Positions 58,726 to 64,000 of a stretch of 64,000 bases of DNA are shown piece by piece. The stretch comes from Saussurea involucrata (Eukaryota > Streptophyta > Magnoliopsida > Asterales > Asteraceae), in assembly GCA_033807775.1 (NCBI GenBank), contig CM066317.1, forward strand, positions 34,971,870 through 35,035,869, written 5' to 3'. Position numbers and translations under genes: made by a program. Numbering within the stretch: position 1 is the first letter of the stretch; every line of letters starts with the position of its first letter. The notes beneath the pieces were generated by a model that did not search any database, was not told the origin of the DNA, and saw only the letters and a list, made by a program, of their open reading frames with translations.

Positions 58726-61700
58726 TTATTGAGGAGGAAGAGGAGGAATATCCACAGCAGAAGAAAGCAGGTCGATCTGTTTGTTTAAGATCTTCTCGAC
58801 ATGGCTTTTGAACTTTGAGCGCGATCCCTGAATGGCTATATTCGTTTCTAACCATTCAGAGAGACCAAACTTTTTTAAGGTAGCAGCATAGAAAGTTTGC
58901 TTGGTTTTGTCTTCTCTGTAGACATCCACTTCAACAACAGGAACGTCGGCATACAGCCTTCCTCTGATGTTTACTTTGATGATTTTGGATGGTCTAGATC
59001 GATAGGTTAGCATTTGTTTAGCCCATTCCAAAGTCGTGTCAGAGACCTTAGTCTTTTCTCTAACGATCTCTTGAGCATCATCCCATAGCTGACGTTGAAC
59101 ATCAATGGGAACTCTTTTCAGCTTGGGGTCTTTTATTGATCGTTGAGTAAGCTTGATGGCGTATTCTCTGTCTTTTTCTTCAGCTTCCTTTCTTTCAGCG
59201 ATTAGGCGTTCAGCTCTGAGGTGTTCCTTGTATTCCTTTTGGGAAATTCTGAACTTTGGAGGAACGGTAGGAAGTTGATCACGCTTCAGAATGATTCGCT
59301 GATCCTCGAGTCTCTTGATCATTGCATCTCTCTTTTCTTGATCCTCTTCACTTAGCCTTTGAGGAGCCAAGGAAGGTCTGTTTTTGTGAGAGAGAGTCTG
59401 TTCTTCAGGTTCATCAGTCTCAGAGATCAAGTCCAAGACTGGGATTATGTCTTCAGCGTTGAGAGCTGGGATTATTGTTGAAGTCGCAGCTGTAGGAACT
59501 TCAGCGATATCCTCAAACAGGGGAGAGGACTAGCTGAAACGCAGCGATCTTACAAGTAAGAATTTGGGTAGAACAGAGAGAGAGAAAGAATGGGATAGTG
59601 TATGTAGGTTTGCGGAGGTAGAAAACTGATAAAGTGTATAGAGGAGGGATGTGGAGTAAGGAGTTAGTGTACCTGACAAACCGGCTTTTTAAGCAAGATC
59701 GTCAGATTTTCATCTTCAGCGACACCTTTTCCTTTGCCTTTGTCAGCTTCAGATGCTGATGGCTTTGTCTTTGTCCGCTCCCCTGAAGGTTCATTTATCA
59801 GAATCCCTTTAAGAGATTTAGATCTCTGAGCAGGCTTGACGATAAAAGAATCATCATCATCGTCATCTTCGTCATCATCATTCTTTGGAGAAGAGGATGG
59901 TTTAGCATCAGACAAGTCGATGGCTTCTTCATCTTCAGCTTCAGACTCAGTTTCTTCAGCTTCTTCTTCGAGTTGCTCCCCCTCAGATACAGAGGCGAGC
60001 TTCTCGGTTCCCTCAGGGTGTTCATCTCCCTGAGGTCCAGCGGCTGCTTCAGCTTCAATTGTCTTCTCACCCTCTTCAGTGAAGGTGAGGTCATTCTTCT
60101 CTCCCCTGATAGATTCATCATGGGAAAGGTCTTCAGCGCTCTTGGAAGGGTCTTCAGCGCTCTTCTCCCCCTCTTTTTCATGATGACTGGGGGAGGAATG
60201 AGATGATTCAGCAGCTGTGGTTTTCTCCCTGTCTTCTTGGCCAGGGAACCCGACATAAGTCTCAATCGTTGATAATCTGGTTTGAAGAGCAGAAATACCA
60301 GGATTGATTTTGACGAGTTCAGCACGATCTGCCGGAGTAAAATGCTCAGGTGCAGGAGCTGGGGCAGGTGCAGGGGCAGTTGTGTTGGTCAGGATCTGCG
60401 TCAACAAGTTCTGAATTGAAGAGATGTCATTCTTCATCGTGTTGACATCAGTCTTCACAGAACTCATATCAGTTTTTACTGAACTGACATCAGCCTTTAC
60501 AGCAGACATATCACCTTCGAGTGTGCCAACCGATGTCTTCAGCGTTGTGACTTCGCTGGACATGGTGTCAACTGATTTCTTGATGTCGAGGTAGTCTGTG
60601 TAGATGTCAACTAGAACTTCGGCAAAATCACCGAGTGATTTATCAACTTTTTCCACATCAGCTTTGGAGGCATTCTTTCCGTCTTCGGTTGTAAGCTTTA
60701 AAAGATTCTCTCCAGCGGTTGTTACAGCTGAAGAGTTGCCGGAAAGAGTAGACGTGAGACCTGTCAGCTTTGTCTCTACTGTCTTCAGAGATGCGTTGAT
60801 GTCTCCCAAATTAGGACCTGTAACATATAAAAACTTGTGAACAGAGGAAAGCTCAGAAGTTTGGGGTTTAGTAACAGTGTTTAGGGGTTGTTGTATACTT
60901 GCAGGAGGATTGATGAATTCATCAAAATCGCGGGTTCCTGAGTAAAGTTCCATATCGTCAGCGAGAGAACCTGAACGTATGATCATCTCTGCAGGTCCTA
61001 CTTCCGTCGTTCCTTTAGCTTCTGGAGGAATGACAGGTGCATCAGTGATAACTGGAGTTGTGTCCAAATGAGTGGAGGGAGAAGCGAAGGAGAAAAATGG
61101 AGCTTGGTTACTGAGTTCAGCGTTGGAATCGCTGAGAATTACTTCATCAGTCTTTTGAGAGACTGAGGGAGGTTGGGTAGTTTCCAAGTTTGTAACCTCA
61201 ACGTTTGAAGACGCTGAAGTCGGGATAGAGTGGGTGGCTTGTTCAAGTGTGGCAGAGCGTACCACTGAACTTTCCTTCAGCTCAACATGAGGAGCTGAGG
61301 AGACTTTAACAGGAGATTTCTTGGGTTGCTCCTTGGGTTTCTTAGTTCTTTTGGAACCAAGTTGGGTGTCAGAATGTTTCCTTTTAAGAGGAGTGGAGGT
61401 TGCAGCTGGGGTATCAGTGTTGGGTTTGTCCGCTGAAGGAGCTGCAGAAGTAGAAGAAGTAGAAGGATTTAGAAGAGTTAAGAGTGTAGAAAGACGTACC
61501 TCATTCGCCACTGGTTTGAAGTCGAGTATCTTAGGGCCAACCTGAGAAAGTTTCAGGTCACCCTCTTGGGGATAGCTGTCCTTCAGGCCTTTTTGGAATA
61601 TGGCGCTGATGAATCGAGGATACAGAACCCATGGAGGTCTGTCAGCGACGGAGTCCACTCTAAGTACCAGGTCATCATAGATGATCGATGCCCAGTCTAT

Positions 61701-62396
61701 ATGTAGACCTTTCAGCAATGCATATCCCATTGCTTGCTGAGGTTTAGCGGCTTGGTCAGAGTAGCCGCTCTTGGCAGTCATGCAGCTGATCACATGGGCG
61801 AAGATGAAATTCATCTCGCTGGGCATTTTCGATTTCTTTATAATGGTCAGCTTCTTCTCGGGCTTCATATCCCTTCCAGTTTCCCATACATAGCCCATTG
61901 CATCAAAGAATGCAATGATGGTTTCCCTGTCTGAGTTTTTCTTGGGGTCAGGGAGGGGAACGAAGGGTTTTTCTTTGGTTGCTATGGGAAGGCTGAGGGC
62001 TTTGCGAATGATGGCATGGGTGATCTTCATGGTGCCATATTCGATATCGCAAAGGATGCAGTCAATTGTTTTGGAGGGGTCTTTGGCTGATGGTAACTGA
62101 GAGTGTCTGGCAGAGTACCAGAATTGTGATAACAAAAGCTGATGTGCGGGAGGGGTTATGGTCAGGGCTATGGAGATGCAGCAATTCTTGAGGAATTTCA
62201 CAGCATCATCTAGATGTGTGACTTGCTTTCGAGGAGGAAACTCGAGAAGCGCATAAAGGTTGTTTACCTTAGTCCAATCCGGCTTGTCAAGAGAGAACTT
62301 GACCTGAGGAGCCTTGAGGATGTCCACTTCCTCAGCAGTATCATCAGCAGCAGTGTTTTCAGCGATGGTATTCTTGGGAATGTCAGAAGATGCCAT
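58726..62396 (-). CDS. Element F accessory protein downstream of pol, predicted two exons, about 1175 aa
   Basis: Exon 1 runs 62396-59673 from ATG (MASSDIPKNTIAE); an in-frame upstream Met at 62411 is less likely. It ends KPVCQ with donor CAG|GTACAC; unspliced, the frame stops two codons later. The predicted 143-nt intron (59672-59530) has a CT-rich tract and ends TTTCAGCTAG; exon 2 (59529-58726) then continues in phase. Layout: N-terminal globular part, residues about 25-300 (LLSQFWYSARHSQL, EYGTMKITHAIIRKAL, ALLKGLHIDWASIIYDDLVL, LYPRFISAIF); basic NLS-like KRKHSDTQLGSKRTKKPK (about 337-355); Ser/Thr-rich spacer; heptad-like repeats (SSVKTDMSSVKTDVNTMKND, about 630-660); PAPAPAPAP; a very acidic stretch; a charged helical region; and a C-terminal domain (VNIRGRLYADVPVVEVDVYR, LKKFGLSEWLE). 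No signal peptide or membrane helix is visible. Function unknown. The N-terminal part resembles proteins annotated as putative plant transposon proteins. Confidence 0.75.
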
Positions 62397-63409
62397 TTTC
62401 TGTATTATCAATTAAACCAAATATTAACAAATAAGAATAATCTTAATGTGGAAAGATTTTCCAATAAGATGGTTCAAATTTTGTCCATTTCATTCAGGCA
62501 GAATGTCTTAATGAAGATTAGGGTTTTTCTTGTTTTTGAAAAACGAAATTTCAAACCCAATAAAAATCTTGTTTTCCAGTTTCCTTTGAAGATTGGGATT
62601 CTGTAAAAACGAATGAAGAACAAGTTTAAGATTTTTGCGTTTAAACTTGAAGAACAACCATGAAATGGTTGTGTTTATAAAACCATGGAATAAAATGGTT
62701 TCATTTTTGAGAAGTTCTTTTGTTTGATCTTGTTAAAACAATGAGAAGATCAGAAACAAGTTATTTGCATTTGGTAAATAATAAGAACATATTAACCTTT
62801 GATGTTTGAAGAAGATGAACAGTTGTTCTTGAAAAATCGAGAGCAAAATGCAACAGTGAATCCTTTCTTTGCTTGGAGGAGAAGTTCGCGTAAAAGGAAA
62901 ATATAAACGAAGAATTTGTTTATATAGAGAGATTTTAGAAAGAGAAAATCTTGAGCGGGAAAAGATTTTCATCATGACACGGACACGTGTTTGCATTTGA
63001 TTGGCGAGTAAACGAAACGTGCAAACGTGTGTCAGAAAGAAGAACGTGCCAGGGCTTATCCGTTGCAATGACGTCACAACTGTCCTTTCATATTCTTGGT
63101 TGTCTCTGAGGTTTTGAAAACTCAGGGACACTTTTGAAAACATGAAGCACTGAATTTAGAAATACCAGTGAAGGTTTTTAGAAATTTCAATGTATCGCTG
63201 ATAAGGAAGAGATATTCAGCGATGTAATTTATTTTGAAATCTTGCACTTACATGCGATTGTCAGAGAGAGAAAAACATACGTTGATATCAGCGAATCAAG
63301 TTTATTCAGAGAGAAGATGATAGAATAGGTTATACAAGTTGATTTTATCCCGAGGGCTATACAAGTTTGTATAATCGTATCGCTGATCAAATGTGAACCG
63401 CTGAAGATT
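62397..63409 (-). other. Element F spacer between RNase H and the accessory ORF
   Basis: Non-coding, about 1 kb. It contains ATCAGCGA/TCGCTGAT words and, at 63349-63373, CCCGAGGGCTATACAAGTTT, a near copy of the LTR tip at 57051-57075. It probably includes the leader and promoter of an accessory transcript, but I cannot show that. Confidence 0.6.
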
Positions 63410-64000
63410 TTACTCTTCAAAGTTCAGCATTCCAAGCTCGCTGATGAGAAAGTTGAATCTTGTCTCCTCGAGAGGTTTGGTGAACAGATCAGCTAACTGA
63501 TAATCAGTTGGGATAAAGTGAAGTTCTATATCACCATTCATCACATGATATTTGATAAAATGATACCTGCTTTCGATGTGTTTTGTCTTTGAGTGTAGCA
63601 CTGGATTATTGGCTATAGCGATGGCACTTGTGCTGTCGCAATAGATTGGAATATTTGAGAGCTGAAGGTCATAGTCCAGTAGTTGATTTCTCATCCACAA
63701 GACCTGAGAACAGCAGCTTCCAGCGGCTACATACTCAGCTTCAGCTGTAGAGGTGGACACTGAGTTTTGCTTTTTACTTGTCCAACTTACCAGCTTTCCA
63801 CCCAGGAGCTGACATCCTCCTGTGGTGCTTTTCCTATCCATTCTGCAACCTGCAAAATCACTATCTGAATAGGCGATTAGATCAAATCCTGAGTCTTTGG
63901 GATACCAAAGACCTAGATTCGATGTACCCTTAAGACATCGAAAAATTCGCTTTACAGCTTTCATATGAGATATCTTAGGTTCAGCTTGATATCGTGCACA
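63410..64000 (-). CDS. Element F RNase H, C-terminal end of pol (partial)
   Basis: This open frame continues to the right edge (CARYQAEPKISHMKAVKRIF) and ends FNFLISELGMLNFEE at 63410. RNase H catalytic residues are in AYSDSDFAG, AEAEYVAAG and YCDSTSA; the conserved tail HIESRYHFIKYHV, IPTDYQLADLFTKPL is intact. It removes the RNA strand during cDNA synthesis and is part of the pol polyprotein. It is close to the same region of element C. No stop or shift in the visible part. Confidence 0.92.
   Translation of the reverse strand, partial: CARYQAEPKISHMKAVKRIFRCLKGTSNLGLWYPKDSGFDLIAYSDSDFAGCRMDRKSTTGGCQLLGGKLVSWTSKKQNSVSTSTAEAEYVAAGSCCSQVLWMRNQLLDYDLQLSNIPIYCDSTSAIAIANNPVLHSKTKHIESRYHFIKYHVMNGDIELHFIPTDYQLADLFTKPLEETRFNFLISELGMLNFEE

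Larger units (their letters stand above)
57043..64000 (-). mobile_element. Element F: Sirevirus-type copia with a nearly intact accessory ORF, 3' half
   Basis: On the minus strand: RNase H (63999-63410), spacer, accessory ORF (62396-58726, two exons), 3' untranslated region, polypurine tract (58016-58027) and 3' LTR (58015-57043). It is inserted in element E gag (left flank AAAGA). The 5' LTR, gag and most of pol lie to the right of the window. RNase H is very close to element C, and intact in what is visible, so this copy looks young. Confidence 0.92.

Noticed and set aside
59836..60206. Plus-strand Ser-rich and Leu-rich open frames opposite the F accessory ORF
   Set aside because: They are shadows of the acidic and coiled-coil coding region on the other strand.
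58726..62396. Envelope glycoprotein reading of the accessory ORF
   Set aside because: No signal peptide, membrane helix or cleavage motif seen; basic and acidic low-complexity regions instead.

Overview
The window is plant nuclear DNA: a gene-poor block of nested LTR retrotransposons around one ordinary host gene. Evidence for a plant is a spliced NAC transcription-factor gene with a miR164-type site, many Ty1/copia elements primed by initiator-Met tRNA (TGGTATCAGAGC), Stowaway and Tourist/Harbinger MITEs, and a tRNA-like SINE. A eudicot, possibly Asteraceae, is my inference; the extra ORFs downstream of pol resemble those I associate with Asteraceae copia elements. The window alone cannot prove this.

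Layout. 1-23048 holds element A, a decayed minus-strand Sirevirus-type copia. It is split inside its integrase by element B (1513-17664, minus), a 16-kb Sirevirus-type element flanked by the duplication GTCAC. B has LTRs, gag, pol and a 4.7-kb extra reading frame beyond pol, and carries a PIF/Harbinger derivative at 7668-9365. At 23095-33073 there is a probable Ty3-type solo LTR containing a 34-bp minisatellite and interrupted by element C (23387-31332, plus), a recent Sirevirus that lacks protease and integrase. 33080-39394 is mostly intergenic, with small inverted-repeat elements and a clean 950-bp solo LTR (37995-38944, TTGGT duplication). Element D (39451-45854, plus) is a different copia lineage inserted in a MITE; its gag seems to begin in an exon inside the 5' LTR. 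The NAC gene is at 46509-48067 (minus), with a Stowaway and a SINE in its two introns. 50566-51746 is an old copia remnant cut by element E (51747-57042, plus; same family as B). E itself is interrupted by a Harbinger element and then cut by element F (57043-64000, minus), which runs off the window and carries a nearly intact extra ORF predicted to be spliced.

How it works together. LTRs, PBS and PPT sites, Gag, protease, integrase and RT-RNase H would form the replication cycle, but every copy seen has lost something. The most interesting parts are: the two-part accessory protein coded after pol in B and F (N-terminal globular part, basic and coiled-coil middle, small C-terminal domain; no obvious membrane segment); a different short palindromic word repeated through each retrotransposon family; the LTR-borne first gag exon of D; and a miR164-regulated NAC gene with a TE in each intron.
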